A DNA stretch of 64,000 nucleotides, taken from Opisthocomus hoazin. Lineage: Eukaryota > Chordata > Aves > Opisthocomiformes > Opisthocomidae. The notes below the pieces were generated by a model that was given only the letters and a program-made list of their open reading frames with translations, had not been told where the DNA came from and searched no databases. The position numbers were made by a program, and so were the translations under genes. Below, in pieces: positions 25,867-46,000 of this stretch (within the stretch, counting starts at the first letter, position 1; each line of letters begins with the position of its first letter). Location: NCBI RefSeq assembly GCF_030867145.1, contig NC_134422.1, positions 7,195,531-7,259,530 of the forward strand. Reading direction: 5' to 3'.

Positions 25867-27684
25867 GTGTGCTGCTCTTCTATAGATAGAGGGACTCAAA
25901 ATACAGCTCACCCATCCAGAAGAGAAAGCAAGAATTTACTCTCCCATTAATACCTTTACCTGGCTTTGTACTACAGGCTATATTAACGTCGTTGGTTCAA
26001 AATTTGAAAAGCATCAGAAATATTAATAAACATTAAGCAGAGGCTCAGGAATAATTTATACAAAGTGCGGTGCAGGTACACTCTGGCAGTGCTTGCTGTA
26101 TTAAGGCATTCGTAATCAGGTGAGACGCTCCTAGTAAAACACCCAGACGAGTGCAGGTCAGTTGTTTCGTGTCACCTTAGGTTCTGAAGCAAAAAATCTG
26201 CATGAATATTTGTCAGGAATTGCGGGTGAGTCACTGCGGAGCATGGCCAGGACCCCTCAGGCCCCAAGCACGGGAGGAAAGTTTTCCTTAACTTGGCTGC
26301 CTTGAGATAAGGCTGTGGAAGGGAGGGATGCTCTGCCGGAGCAGGGAGCTGGGGAGGATGAAACCTCGGAGGCAAGCCGTAAGAATTACATCAGCTCAGG
26401 AAGGACGTTTAGTCTGAAATTGGTATTTTTGTCATTGCTATTTTTAAGCACGTATAACAACAAGTCCCAGCAGGAGGGGGTAAATCTGGGTGAATGATTT
26501 TCACATTGAAGGTTATTCACAGTTCAGTTGTTCGATTCTCCAGTGTTAATTACTTCTGCTCTGCCCTGGATGAGATACGAGTCACAGGGATTTCTTTGCA
26601 TCCCAAAGTGGATAACCAACATGCGAAACTGGAGAGTAACCTGTAGTTGATAGTAAATACTGGAGAAGGTCTGTAAGTTAAATGTATTAAATCTGTAGAG
26701 CTTTTACCTGAATTTCCTCAAATATCATCCCCTTTTCCCAAATAACAAATGACATGACCTGCACAAGCATGACAAACCAAAGCCAGCAGTTATCTATATG
26801 AAAACATCTGCAAATCGAGATCTCAAGGACTGTTCAGTGCTGGAAGTATATCAGCCCGTCTTCCAGAAATAATAACATCAAAACATTTACCCTCTGGATG
26901 ATCTTTCAGGTACTTTATAAAGTAAAACCTCTCTGAGCCAGGAAAGCATTGCAAAGTGTTCATAAAAGCAAGGGGCTCAGTCTTGTCACAGGGAAGTCAA
27001 TAGCAAAGTGCCCACAGAGTTAAAACCTAAAGAAAACAGGCACCGGAGTGATGAGCTGTAATCTTCCTTAATCCGTAATATCAGCTGTTGACAGATACAT
27101 ACAGAGCGATTAATAGGATGCTAAAATATGTTAACAAAGCAACAGGGACTTAGAGACCGCTCTGAAAATTTCTTTATCACGTTTCTAAATTCACCAGAGG
27201 TACCATTCTTACAACGTGCGACAAAACATATGTTTTCTCTGCAAACTTGCTGGCAGGTCTTACCGAAAGTGTCATCAGACTATCGGGAAGCGACTAGTGG
27301 AAATGAAGCTCAGCTTCTGCCCTTCCCTCTTCCTTCTCAGAGATGAGAAGAAAAGCCCCGCTGGGATCCAGCCATCTCACATGTTCTGAAAACCCTCTTC
27401 AGACCTGAGACCTTTCCAGCTGTAGCTTGTAGTCTTCAAACATTTATCTTGGAGGGATTTTTTTTTTTTTTAAGAAATTAAAGGAGAACAGGGGATGAAC
27501 AACACATTTCCTGCATTTTCTAACAGCTGCTGCTTAGCTAAAATCTTTAGCTAGATAAAGCTAACGCTATTTAATTAAGAAAAATTATTTAAATCTGATT
27601 TTTTAAAAAAAGCTTTAACACGGTGCAGGAGGGCTGGCACACCCCCTCCTCCAGGTGTCCAGGCTGGACACCCAGAAAGGGTGC

Positions 27685-27700
27685 CTCCCCCCCCCCCCAA
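27685..27700. repeat. Poly-C tract
   Basis: A run of about 14 C within a GC-rich stretch. Confidence 0.75.
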
Positions 27701-29659
27701 GATGGCTGTCTCTCCCCAGGCAGCCTGGAGCTACTCTGCTGGGACAGGACGAGTGCACCCATGCCCCTGCCGGTGTGTTTAGTAGTACCACATCACAGTG
27801 TCCATACCAAAACACAGAAATTTCTGGGCTATTGCTCTCTAGTGTCCCGACATATTGGCACATGGCAGACTGACCATGCACTGGTCCATAGATGTCTTTG
27901 GAGGCCTAACCAGGACTTTCACGATCTAGCAAGATTTATGTTCCTGATACTTAAGTACTGGAGATGAGTGATTCCAAGGAGCGCTGGTTAATAATAAAGA
28001 TATTTTAGACTATTTTTAGATATTTATTCTCAGTCTGGACCAAAAAATATTGTACTTTAAAGGTAGGGTGGATACCACCTTCTTAGAGTTACAGGTTAAT
28101 AATCCTGTGTATGTCCTTGTGAGCTCCAGGAGGGTTAGTATGATCTTACCACCGGTACACAGAGGTACAGCCAGCATCTTCAAGGAGATTTGTCTGGCCT
28201 TTGTTGCCTTCTCTGCTGGATACAGACCATGGGGAGACGGTTCATGTCTTGGGTCATCGGGACTGACTCCGTCAAAAGGCACTGCATGTTGAACTCACAG
28301 TTACTCCTGTCCTTCCCATCTCAAAGGCCTTTAGAAAAGTTATTCTGTCAAGAAACCCAAATTCTGTGCCAAACAAGGATCCTAACAATATATCCGAGGA
28401 ACCAGTTCTGAACCAAGCATGGTTTCAGAGCGGCTGGATGTCTATTTTCTGCACATAAGCATGCCCTGAGTTTTCCTGGGATTTCTGAAGTACAGCCCTG
28501 TGGGAACTGCTTTGCCACATCTAGATCCTGTCTCAGCTGTCTTCACCCAAGGAACTTCCAGAACTAGCACGCCAAATCTGAAGATTGCAGGGCATGGCCT
28601 GGTGTCTCAATGAACACTATTAATACAGATACTGTACAGCTCATGACCACTGGAGATCTCCCCTTACAGCCATGCATTTATTTGACGTATTTATTTATGA
28701 AGAATGCATGGGGTACCCAAAGATTTTCTACATCCCTGATATAAGACTCAACAGACTTCTGTGGGCATATTGAAGGGGGCAGGGAGAAGTTCGGTATCTG
28801 TATTTTCATGTTTTCCTCCCTGATTGAAGTTAGTTTTAATCTTTTCAGTATAACTCCAATATTTTACTGATCTTGACTTTTAATGAGATTATTCAGAAAT
28901 AAACTACTAGATTTTCTAGTTCCCATGTTACCTTCATTACCCTGCTAATGTTCATGGGTAGAGAAGCCTTAGCATCCATTACAAAGGCAAGCCCCCAAGA
29001 CTGAATGCAGGCCCAGTAAAAAACAACTTATCCTTCCCTGATTTTATAATGAGCTGCTTCCTGTAACTCCTTGAACAACTAGAGCAATGCCATGAAATGG
29101 CAGTATTACTAACATGAAATAAGAATGAGATCTGCAACTGCAAATGCTCCATTTAAAAACAATGCAGTTTGGGGTTTGTAGGCATTGCTTCTACTCCAGA
29201 GTACACACGGCAGCTTACTACGTGGTTATCCACAGAGGCGTTCGCTTTGGGCTGGAAGAAGCTGTCACGCGGACAGAGCAGCACGGCTCGCTCGGGATGG
29301 CACAGACCTGCTCCTTGCTAACCACGGTGTCGGGGGCTGCCACAAAACCCATTGCTGAATAGGGCTCATCCTGGGCTGAGGTCAGCAAGGTTAATTCAGC
29401 TCAAAGCCAAAGCAGAAGCAGTCTCATGCTCCCAACATCCCCTTTCTTATGTTTTCCTCCCCTAGTCAGCCGTGGCCCTGGTTAGCTGTCCGCAGACCCA
29501 TGCTTGAGAGGTAACTAAGCTGCAGCAGTTCAGCCACCGAGTGGGAAAAAAAACCCCAAACAAGCCAAGAGAAAATATTCTGCAGCTTTTGTTGGCACCC
29601 ATGCTGTGCATTCATAACTTTTTTATAAGCTGGAGCCCAGCACCGTGACTCTGCAGTAG

Positions 29660-29880
29660 AAAAAAGCGAGGTCCCCGACAGCCGATCTCAGCACGCGGTG
29701 AGCCAGCAAAGGAAGCGGAGCCGAGCCGGCGTGTCGTTCACCTGCCTGGCTCCTCCACTCTGCCGCTTCCCAGCTCTCCGGGAGGCAGATGGGATGCTCT
29801 GGCTGCGGCAGCCATCGTGCAGCCACGCACGCCCAGCCTGCGCCGGCACGACAGCGGCTGCGAAAGCACAGACCTAAACA
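29660..29880. promoter_or_regulatory. Small CpG-rich patch
   Basis: Elevated CpG relative to flanks; a 96-codon open frame crosses it on the - strand but shows no recognisable domain. Confidence 0.25.
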
Positions 29881-30807
29881 CCGCCTGGGAGGACAGCGTG
29901 TTTTGAAAAGCACAACAAGTAGTTATTAAATAGCATAGTCATCCACGAATAAACATATAAATACAGGGAACAGACACTTGGGATAGTATTCGTTCCAGGT
30001 GTACAAGCAGAGTCGTTGTTAAATGACTTTCTTTTCAAGAACCAGAAGAAAAATTACCGATAAAGCATTAAGCGGTCACGCTTTTAATGGGGTGCCCTGT
30101 TTCATCTCCCTAGGCTATCATGGAACAGTCTGCTTTGAAGTGCTCCTTTTCAGCATTTGCACATTGATTTACAATGCTTTGGGTAAATTCTGTGCTCGTG
30201 GGTTTTGCTGAGTATCTGCTTACTGGAAACGCGTCTATCTGCTCCGGAAACTCCAAGGAGGGCTGAAAAACTCCTGAGCTGGGAAAGATACAGGGAAACC
30301 TGCACTGTTCCAAATTTCTGCAAAGACTGGCAGGTAGGTGGTTCTTTGGAGTTTGAAAAGCAAGTCTGGCTCTTGGTGTATTTTGGTTTTCATTTTTACC
30401 TGTCAGAGAGAGACAGAGACGTTACTAACACATAGAAATAAATCATGGCAACTAATACTGGAAGAAGCATGTCGATGGGAGCAGTGCTGAGAGCCCGTCC
30501 GACAGCCCAGCCGTACACTCCCTGCCACAGCGAGCACGATCAAGAGGAGCTACCTTTAGAGTAAAAAATCAATGGGATCGAAACGAAAAGCTTGTGCATA
30601 GGTCTGGGGTACTCTGGAGGAGGCTGTCCACTTTTGATCGATGTTTCTTAGACTGGCAGCAACAGTACTGACAGACCAGAGCGCTGCAGTCCTGCCAGAG
30701 GGATGACGTTGCACTGTCTTTCTCCCGTTGCTTTCCTCTTTTTTTCCTTACAGTAGTTTCAGAGGAAACATCCGCAGGAGAAATGGCTGTATTTCAAAAA
30801 GATGTGG

Positions 30808-30890
30808 AAAAAACCTAAACCAAAACTGAAAAAAACAAAAACAAAAACACAAAAAACCAAAAAAAACCCCACAAAAAAGCAAAGCACATA
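30808..30890. repeat. A-rich low-complexity tract
   Basis: Repeated AAAAAC/AAAACC blocks over about 80 bp; possibly a decayed poly(A) or simple repeat. Confidence 0.75.
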
Positions 30891-31562
30891 GTGGAGCCGC
30901 TGCTACCTCTGGCAGTAACTGCATCCAGACAGACACGTGATGTGTGGGGTGGGGTAGGCTTAGTGGGATCAGCAGGGCTCTGGGTGACGACAACACCCAA
31001 CATTTTGCAAGCCCGTGTGCCAACCCATGTGCTCATGATGCCTTTCAACCACTACCAGGCATCAATAAGGCAGTGGCACCTGCAGCCACTTCATGTGCAC
31101 ATGGGCACGTGCTTTACAGCTTAAGCATGGAAAACTCAGCTTATAGAGGTGAGCTCTGTGCCTGCAGATATTTTCCATCTGAGTTGGTGCTCCTCTCCCG
31201 AGAGCTATTTGTAGTGAGACTGCTGGGACTGCAGTCCCCTGCCCCTCCCTGTGCCCAGCCCGAGCTCTGCACAGCACCATGGCCCTCAACGCAGCCCCAG
31301 ATCCCACTGGTCTCTCATGAACGATCTCCCTTTCCAGCCGGCTGCCCTGGCAGTGCCTCCTTTAGCCCTCTGAACAACTCAGGACCGTGTGGTCACCTAA
31401 CTTACCGAAATTAACATCTTAACCGCACACATTATATTTAAGTAACGTAGGTGCTGTGGTGTGGTGATGCTGCTTTGAGCAAGCCGAGCTGCTTCCCATG
31501 GCTGTGGCACAAGGATGAGCTGCCGCTCAGTCCCAGCTCTTCCTCAGCCTTGTCTTTCTCAC

Positions 31563-31946
31563 TGTCCTGGGTTCAGCTGGGATAGGGTTAATTTTCACAA
31601 GAAGCTGGTTGGGCTGACCCAAACAGCCAATCAGATGGGATATTCTATACCATGTGATATCAGGCTCAGTATTTAAGTGGGGAGCTGGCTAAAGGAGAGG
31701 CTTTTGCTACTCAGGAGCAGCTGAGCATTGGGTGGTGAGAACACTGCATGTTGTATATGCTTTTATCAGTATTATTGATTGCTGTTTTCTTCTCCCTTTG
31801 CCATTCTGTTAAGCTGTCCTCATCCCAAACCAGGAGTTTTTGCCTTTTTTTCTTCTGATTCTCCTCCCCATCCCACCAGGGAGGGGGAAGGAGTGAGAGA
31901 GCAACTGCGTGGTTCTTTTGTTGCAAATTGAGGCAAAACCACAACA
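31563..31946 (+). repeat. 5' LTR
   Basis: Starts TGTCCTGGG and ends ACCACAACA. It contains a CCAAT box (near 31,627) and a TATA-like TATTTAAG (near 31,670), placed as in a U3 promoter. It is 97% or so identical to the 3' copy. Confidence 0.93.
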
Positions 31947-31949
31947 GTT

Positions 31950-31968
31950 CTTGATGCCCAACATGAGG
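31950..31968 (+). other. Probable retroviral primer-binding site
   Basis: Just after the 5' LTR the sequence ttgatgcccaacatgagg resembles the TGGCGCCCAACGTGGGG site of tRNA-Lys-primed retroviruses with several mismatches. The match is from memory of that consensus. Confidence 0.45.
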
Positions 31969-32577
31969 TCCAAATACAATGGTGGTTTTGTACTAAATGT
32001 GCTATGGCTATAGTTGTTATTAAGTGGCAAGCTCCTGTGTGGGTTGCAGAATTGCTTGTTTGTGCTGCTTATCTCTTTATTTTGCTGAGCTCTGGAGCAT
32101 GTTGGTACAATGGCTATGTGCTTTGTCCTGGTATTGACAACCTTGCTGTATTGCGGAAGCTATCTTGTAGCCATGATGAGGGAATAAATCTCCCTCTGCC
32201 TACCTGGAATTTCTGTGGATGGTTTTATTAGAAAGGCTCCTGAAGTCACTGTTCACCCTCATGTGCGCTGTCTAATATTGCTAGTTAATACTGTTGACAT
32301 ATTATGAGTTTGTGGAATGTGGTCTCGTCCTGGTGTAAGAGAAAACAGATTCTGGGTGATGCTATACTGAAATGTGCCCTAAAACAGCTAGTCCCTGGGT
32401 GGCAGGGTGTGTGGAAGGATCTGGGCAGGTTCCTAGCATGGTTATCACCTCCCATAGGCTGGGATTTTACAGCTGACCAGGCAAACAACCTGGGCAAATT
32501 GACACCAGCTGATAGAAGGGTGCCTTGTTTCCCTGATGAAAACCAGCAGCTTCTAGCACTATACTGGAGTCTGGCCT

Positions 32578-33305
32578 GTGCCTATCGAGCCACAGTTCAA
32601 TGGCTCTCAGAAGACTGTAGCTGAGGCAGGGACCCAGACTGTGTCTGAGGACAGCAGAGTTGAGGTAGGGACCCAGACAACAACTACTACAGTAATTGCC
32701 CCACTAGTGAAAAACAAAAAACAGTGGACAAGGAAAGCAATGGGTCTATACCCTCAATTAGTAAGAGAGGAGGAAGAAAATGAAAGATTTGATCAAGAAG
32801 ATGGTCCTTTGCCAAGAGAATTGGAAGAAGTCAGAGAGCTCAAACAGGAAGAGGAAATTACCTGGTCCCTGACCTCAGCAGAACTTTGAGATATGTGAAA
32901 AATTACAGCTGCCAGCCAGGTGAGTGTATTGCTGCCTGGCTGCTCCAATGCTGGGATAATGGGGCTGATAGTCAGCAGCTGGAAGGGAAAGAAGCCCAAC
33001 AGCTGGGATCCCTTGCTAGAAATAGGGGAATTGAGAGAGGACTTGTAAAAGAGACAGCAATTTGCAGTCTCTGGAAATGGCTCCTCTTAAGTGTGAGGGC
33101 AAGATACCCATTGAAGGAAGACCTCGCGAACTCCCCAGACAAGTGGGCTACTACAGATAAAGGCATCCAGTACCTGAGAGAATTATCAGTGCTAGAAGTC
33201 ATCTACAGTGATCTTGATGATGATAAGGTCTCCAAAGATCCAGAGGATGCCCTGTGTACACAGGCCATGTGGAGGAAGGTGATTCAAGGTGCCCCAGCAT
33301 CATAG
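32578..33305 (+). pseudogene. Degenerate gag-like region of the retrovirus
   Basis: Two frames meet here: 32578-32889 (103 codons, acidic, Gln/Glu-rich) and 32886-33305 (139 codons, containing CxxxxCIAAWLLQCWDNGA-type sequence). They overlap by four bases in different frames. The second continues the sense of the first if a frame change is allowed, suggesting a decayed or frameshifted gag. No zinc-knuckle was seen. Assignment to gag rests on position after the 5' LTR and on composition, so it is tentative. Confidence 0.5.
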
Positions 33306-33323
33306 TCTAGCAGCTTAACAGCT

Positions 33324-33545
33324 ATGTCTTCACCAACCAGCAGAAAGGAAGAACCAGCCTTCTTGGGTGTTGTAGGTTTTTGGAGGATGCACATGAGGAA
33401 TATGTTAGGGAAGACAGTCTGGGTTAGTCCTGCCTCGGGCAAAGGCAGACCTGTCCATGGGATTGCTTTTGCTCAAGGATCTGGGTGCACCTGGTGGGTG
33501 ATGAAAAGGATGAGGAATTCCGATGTGTACCTCATGGGGATTTGA
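33324..33545 (+). pseudogene. Short pol-like remnant of the retrovirus
   Basis: Contains FLGVVGFWRMH, like the FLG..GF.R motif at the end of retroviral reverse transcriptase. It follows the gag-like frame within about 60 bp and soon loses similarity. Most of pol is missing, so an internal deletion joined distant parts. Confidence 0.5.
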
Positions 33546-34068
33546 TTTTGGGTGAGAACAGTTAAAAAAATGAAATTGTATTACATTAACTGCTAAATTA
33601 CCCTCTCACTGTCTGATACCACTACTATAGTTGTTATATGTTACATAAAGGATATTGGTCAGAATCACCCAAACTAGTGGAGGATGGACTTGGATGAAAC
33701 CTAGCAAAGCACAGCAGTGATGGGACTGGACCTGACTTCAACAACTGACACCTGACAATTTCAAGATAGACATCTTCGACCTGCAGACCATGGGCATGGG
33801 CTGCACCAGATACACCAGCTGTGAGCTCTGGAAGCAGCATGCAACCACCCATCACCACACATCAGCTCTCCTGCCCTGAAAGACTGTTCCAACAGATGGA
33901 CCCCAACATCATACACTAAAAGAACTCAATGGACATTTTAGAGGGATGGTCTGTAACCTAAGGAAATTATATTTGTGTGTGTATATATAGACACATATAA
34001 AATCATAAGTGATAGTAAAGTGTGGACCTTGGGCATGACATAGAAGGTATAGAATAAGGGGTGGATAA

Positions 34069-34451
34069 TGTCCTGGGTTCAGCTGGGATAGGGTTAATTT
34101 TCACAAGAAGCTGGTTGGGCTGACCCAAACAGCCAATCAAATGGGATATTCTATACCATGTGGTGTCAGGCTCAGTATTTAAGTGGGAGCTGGCTGAAGG
34201 AGAGGCTTTTGCTACTCAGGAGCAGCTGAGCATTGGGTGGTGAGAACACTACATGTTGTATATGCTTTTATCAGTATTATTGATTGCTGTTTTCTTCTCC
34301 CTTTGCCATTCTGTTAAGCTGTCCTCATCCCAAACCAGGAGTTTTTGTCTTTTTTCCTTCTGATTCTCATCTTCATCCCACGGGGAGGGGGAAGGAGTGA
34401 GAGAGCAACTGCGTGGTTCTTTTGTTGCAAAATTGAGGCAAAACCACAACA
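34069..34451 (+). repeat. 3' LTR
   Basis: Second copy of the LTR with the same ends. It keeps the CCAAT and TATA-like elements. It is preceded by a weak purine tract (aataaggggtgga) that may be the polypurine tract. Confidence 0.93.
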
Positions 34452-34592
34452 CTCACAAAAAACCCTTAATGCTTCCATAAAACAGGACTTTGTGTTTATT
34501 TCTGTTTTTTAGCTAAATAACCTCTTCGCTCCTCATTTTCTGCAAGCCCACACATACAGAACAAGATGTGACTTTTTTGGTTTAAAATTGCT

Positions 34593-34598
34593 TTTATT
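34593..34598 (-). terminator. HNMT: Candidate HNMT polyadenylation signal AATAAA
   Basis: AATAAA on the - strand lies about 750 nt after the HNMT stop codon, a normal 3' UTR length. A second AATAAA is at 34495-34500, only 44 bp from the retroviral 3' LTR. Which is used cannot be told from sequence. Confidence 0.45.
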
Positions 34599-35348
34599 GT
34601 ATATGGAGAAAAACAGTAGTAAGAAAGTAACAAAATTAATATCTGCCTGAAAGAGCACAGGGCAAGTATCATCCTGGGATCCAAAAAATTCTCCAGATAG
34701 AGGCTGATAAATGTTTAAGACATGTCTACATTGCAAGATGCCGAGATGCTTGGGACCTACACTGATAAAACCATGTGAAATAGCCTAGCGGAGAGCAACT
34801 TACAGCTCAGGTCTGGGTGCAGTGAGACATGTCACTCAGGTGCAAAGCAGTGGGGACACCTTACTGGTTTTGTCCTGGTGCAGCTGGAAGCAGTGGGTCT
34901 GTACACAGCCAGCACAGGGGCTGCAGCCTCCTCCCAGCTGCAGAGCAGCACCTGGTCATATAGACATGTCTTTAGGTATGTAAACATGCTGGCTACACAG
35001 AAAAGTGAAGTCCCAGTGTCAAAAGCACAGACAGGATGCATATTGTTAAAAAAGAAGTCCATGTAGGCTTTTAGCGAGATGGAGCTCTTTACTTTCCAGA
35101 ACATGTTCTCTTAGGATTGGACTAAATAGCCAGGGTGAAATCTTGGCCCCGTTGACCTTAGTGGGACAAAGAGCTCATCCCTGGTGTCACAGATGGCTCT
35201 TCTGACCCTGACTGGCAATGGGAGGCTGCAGCTAAGCCCCACTTCTTGCCTTCTTGCCTGTGAGCTGCCTTCTTTCTACTCTAAGCCCTTCTGTGACTGC
35301 ATCTCCCCCATACCCATCCTAACTTGTCTTCTGCAGTTGGTCCGGACT
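34595..35348 (-). other. HNMT: HNMT 3' UTR (inferred)
   Basis: Non-coding sequence between the stop codon and the first candidate poly(A) signal. No repeat family was recognised inside it. Confidence 0.45.
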
Positions 35349-42997
<7,649 letters not shown>

Positions 42998-43017
42998 GGA
43001 AGGGATCACATATAGCT

Positions 43018-46000
43018 CTTGAGGAACAAATATAAATTGCATGTTAGCTGCTTCAAGGCAAATGGAGGATCAAAGCGCTTACCTCATGGAAGGAACCCAA
43101 CCCAGCAGAGGCCAGAGATTTGGGAAGGTGGTACAGAGGATGCATGTCCTAGGAGCCATCCATGCAGGTGAGCTCATGCGAACACTTTCCAACCTGTTCA
43201 CACTCAGGGTTTGAAAACTATTCTTAGATGCCCTTTCACGTCAGCATATTTGTTAAGTGCCTCATTACCACAGGTCAGCCTGAGGAAAATGTCTCCAGAA
43301 TGCTTAGCCAGATACGGGGTACTCGGTTTGCAGAAAGGGAGGTAACCGGAGTGTTTTTATGGAAGACTCAAGGCAAGAAGGTGAAGGGAATCGCACAGCA
43401 GGTCCAAACCTGGAGGGGCCATTGCTCTTGCACATGCTGGAAGGCGTAACCGAAGTCACCAGCTGTTGGCACACTTGCTATTAGGGATGATGCAACACAG
43501 AAACTGCCACCTGCACCTGAAGCAAAAATAATCAGCCCTGTGCACCTCATTTCCAACTCTTGATGGTGTGGGACTATGGTGTTCTGCTGGGGAAATGAAT
43601 TCCCCACTGGGAACTGCAGCTCATGACCAGGAGGGCAACTGAGAGCAAAAGCATTTCATCTGGACAGGCTCAAGCTCAGATGTGGGTTGCTGAGACCAAG
43701 ATTTCTAGCTCTGAACCAATGTGCAGGGCTACTCCAGGAACTGCAAGTAATTATTGCAAAAACTCACTTTCCTGCTGTTTCATCCTAATGACAGTGCTCA
43801 TGCCAGGGCACAAGTTCTGGCCAACTGCTTGGGTCTGAGCTAAGACTAAGACTTGAGGCTCATGAGAAGATGCTATTCAGCCGAGTACTGGCTCTGGGGT
43901 CTGTCTCAGACAGAGGGCTGCAGTAGGAAGGCAGTCACAGTGCCAGCCTCAGTGTGTGAGATCAGCATCCGAAGAGTAGTATTCAACAGAAAAAAATCAG
44001 CTTCTCCTCCTAAAAGCAATGAGGACGAAGGACAGGACTCAGCAGAACATCTTCATCCTAATTTTTGCGTTTTGAGGAGCTGCTCATTTATCATCTGCTT
44101 TTAGTTGCCACTGATAAGAAAACTTTGTATGTCTCATACAGGACTGTGAAATCTTCAGCTGGATGCCTGGGCTGTTTCCAAAACCACATGTCCTGGGCAG
44201 CTGTCATTCTGGTACATATGTGTGGAGAACCTATGTCCAGCCCTACTGGAGGTAGGGATACCAACATCCATCCTCAACACTTTGAGCTATACCCTAACAA
44301 AAACCTGAAATCATCTGAACTGCTGTCAGTTTAGCATCCTGGTTTTTTTTTAAACAATCTCTAACTTCAAAAGATTTAAAACATTTTTGTAATGATAGTA
44401 CGCTGAGTGGGCATTTTACTTAAATCTCCTTTGTTTTTGTTTTTTTTTTCTCCCAAATACCTGAATTATCGTGTGGAGCTGTCAGAATCTCTGCTTCAAA
44501 GTTCATGCTGGGGAACCTATTCCTGTAAGGAAAGTATAGCACTTCAGTTATTTGAAGAACCTGTACGCTTTCTTGAAGCTGCATTGAAAATGCAGAACAA
44601 AAGGAAGATGCTCCAGGACGAATCTTCCTCACCTGGTAAGAACCACTGTTTGTTTTCTGTTACTAGAACAAAGCAAGCCAAAACTTCTTGGTTAGCTGAT
44701 CACCCGTAAGTGTCAGCAAGGGACTGGCCACCTGCTCCAGTGCTTGTCTGAGATGTGTTGCGGAAGATTTTCCTCCCTCTGAAGATTCGTTAACCAGTCA
44801 ATACAGTGGAAGGCATTAGCCTAATTGGTACTACACACTCTGTGAAACCTTTAATCGTGAATGGAGTAGGTGAAAGAGCAGTGAAATTAGGAAAATGCTA
44901 TAGTGAGCTTCAGCATCTGAAGTGCTAAAAGATCTGCTTGACCCAATGTTTCTGGACCCTTTTTGCTTTTTTTTTTTAACTTCAGTTTTTCCTGGCCACA
45001 AATATTACTTTGGGCAACTTGTAGAAGGCACAGGATTCAAAGGGCAAAAGTCAAAGAGGTCTCTACTCTTCCTTGGTGAGGCTCCATCTGGAGTACTGCA
45101 TCCAGTTCTGGGCTCCCCAGTTCAAGAAAGATGAGAAGCTACCGGAGAGAGTCCAGTGGAGGGCTATGAGGATGGTGAGGGGACTGGAGCATCTCTCCTA
45201 TGAGGAAAGGCTGAGGGAGCTGGGCTTGTTTGGCCTGAAGAACAGAAGGCTGAGAGGGGACCTTATCAATGCTGCTAAATATCTGCAGGGTGGGTGTCAG
45301 GAGGATGCGGCCAGACTCTTTTCAGTGGTGCCCAGTGACAGGACAAGGGGCAACGGGCACAAACTGAAGCAGAGAAAGTTCTGTCTGAACATGAGGAAGA
45401 ACTTGTTCCCTCTGAGGGTGACGGAGCCCTGGCACAGGCTGCCCAGGGAGGTTGTGGAGTCTCGTTCTCTGGAGATATTCAAGACCCGCCTGGAAGCGGT
45501 CCTGTGCAGCCTACTGTAGGTGACCCTTCTTTGGCAGGGGGCTTAGACTAGATGATCCCCAGAGGTCCCTTCCAACCCCTACCATTCTGTGATTCTGTGA
45601 TTTGATCTTAAATATATTCATTCAGTCACATGTTTTCCTTTTTAGTTTAGAGGGTTTTGTGAAGATTTCCAGAAATGAAGTCATATCTTCATTTTCCTAT
45701 GAGAACATGTCTCATCTATAAAATAGGGATGAGGTGCTACCAGCAAAAGGAAGGTATGAAATTACATTAGAGCAAGGACCTCACTTCTGCAAAGAAAGTG
45801 TTGGGGTGAGGCTATCTATGCAAGGGGAATAGCCATCTACTGGGTAGCTACATTTCAATATCAAGATGCACAGCAAGACTTAGGAGTGATAGACCTGTAT
45901 AATTTGGACTTAGGCACATTGCTGCTCCCAAAGCTTTACCACTAGAAAATGCTCCACGACAAGCAGCCTGCAATAGCAGCAAGCAGCCCCTGCGTCCCTT

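Larger units (their letters stand above)
15763..31557. other. Long non-coding stretch
   Basis: No coding exon, tRNA or known repeat body recognised over about 15.8 kb other than the simple tracts listed. The neighbouring gene expected from the human order (SPOPL) was looked for among the open frames and not found. AT-rich parts (20.4-20.6 kb, 22.6-23.3 kb) could hide conserved non-coding elements, which cannot be judged without alignment. Confidence 0.5.
31563..34451 (+). mobile_element. Endogenous retrovirus with both LTRs and a deleted interior
   Basis: Two direct LTRs (about 384 and 383 bp, TGT...ACA ends) flank 2,122 bp, with a 5-bp target duplication CTCAC on each side (31558-31562 and 34452-34456). 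By eye the LTRs differ at about 11 substitutions and three 1-bp gaps, near 3%. The interior is far too short for gag-pol-env. It holds gag-like frames broken by frame changes (32304-32624, 32578-32889, 32886-33305) and a short stretch resembling the pol connection region (FLGVVGFWR near 33360). No env, protease or intact polymerase was seen. It is defective and lies convergent to HNMT, 900 bp past its stop codon. The 5-bp duplication fits ERVL-type elements, while the primer-binding region looks Lys-like; the class is left open. Confidence 0.9.

Noticed and set aside
45073..45519. 148-codon open frame that could look like a gene
   Set aside because: It lies wholly inside a CR1 LINE 3' end and is the truncated end of the element's reverse transcriptase.
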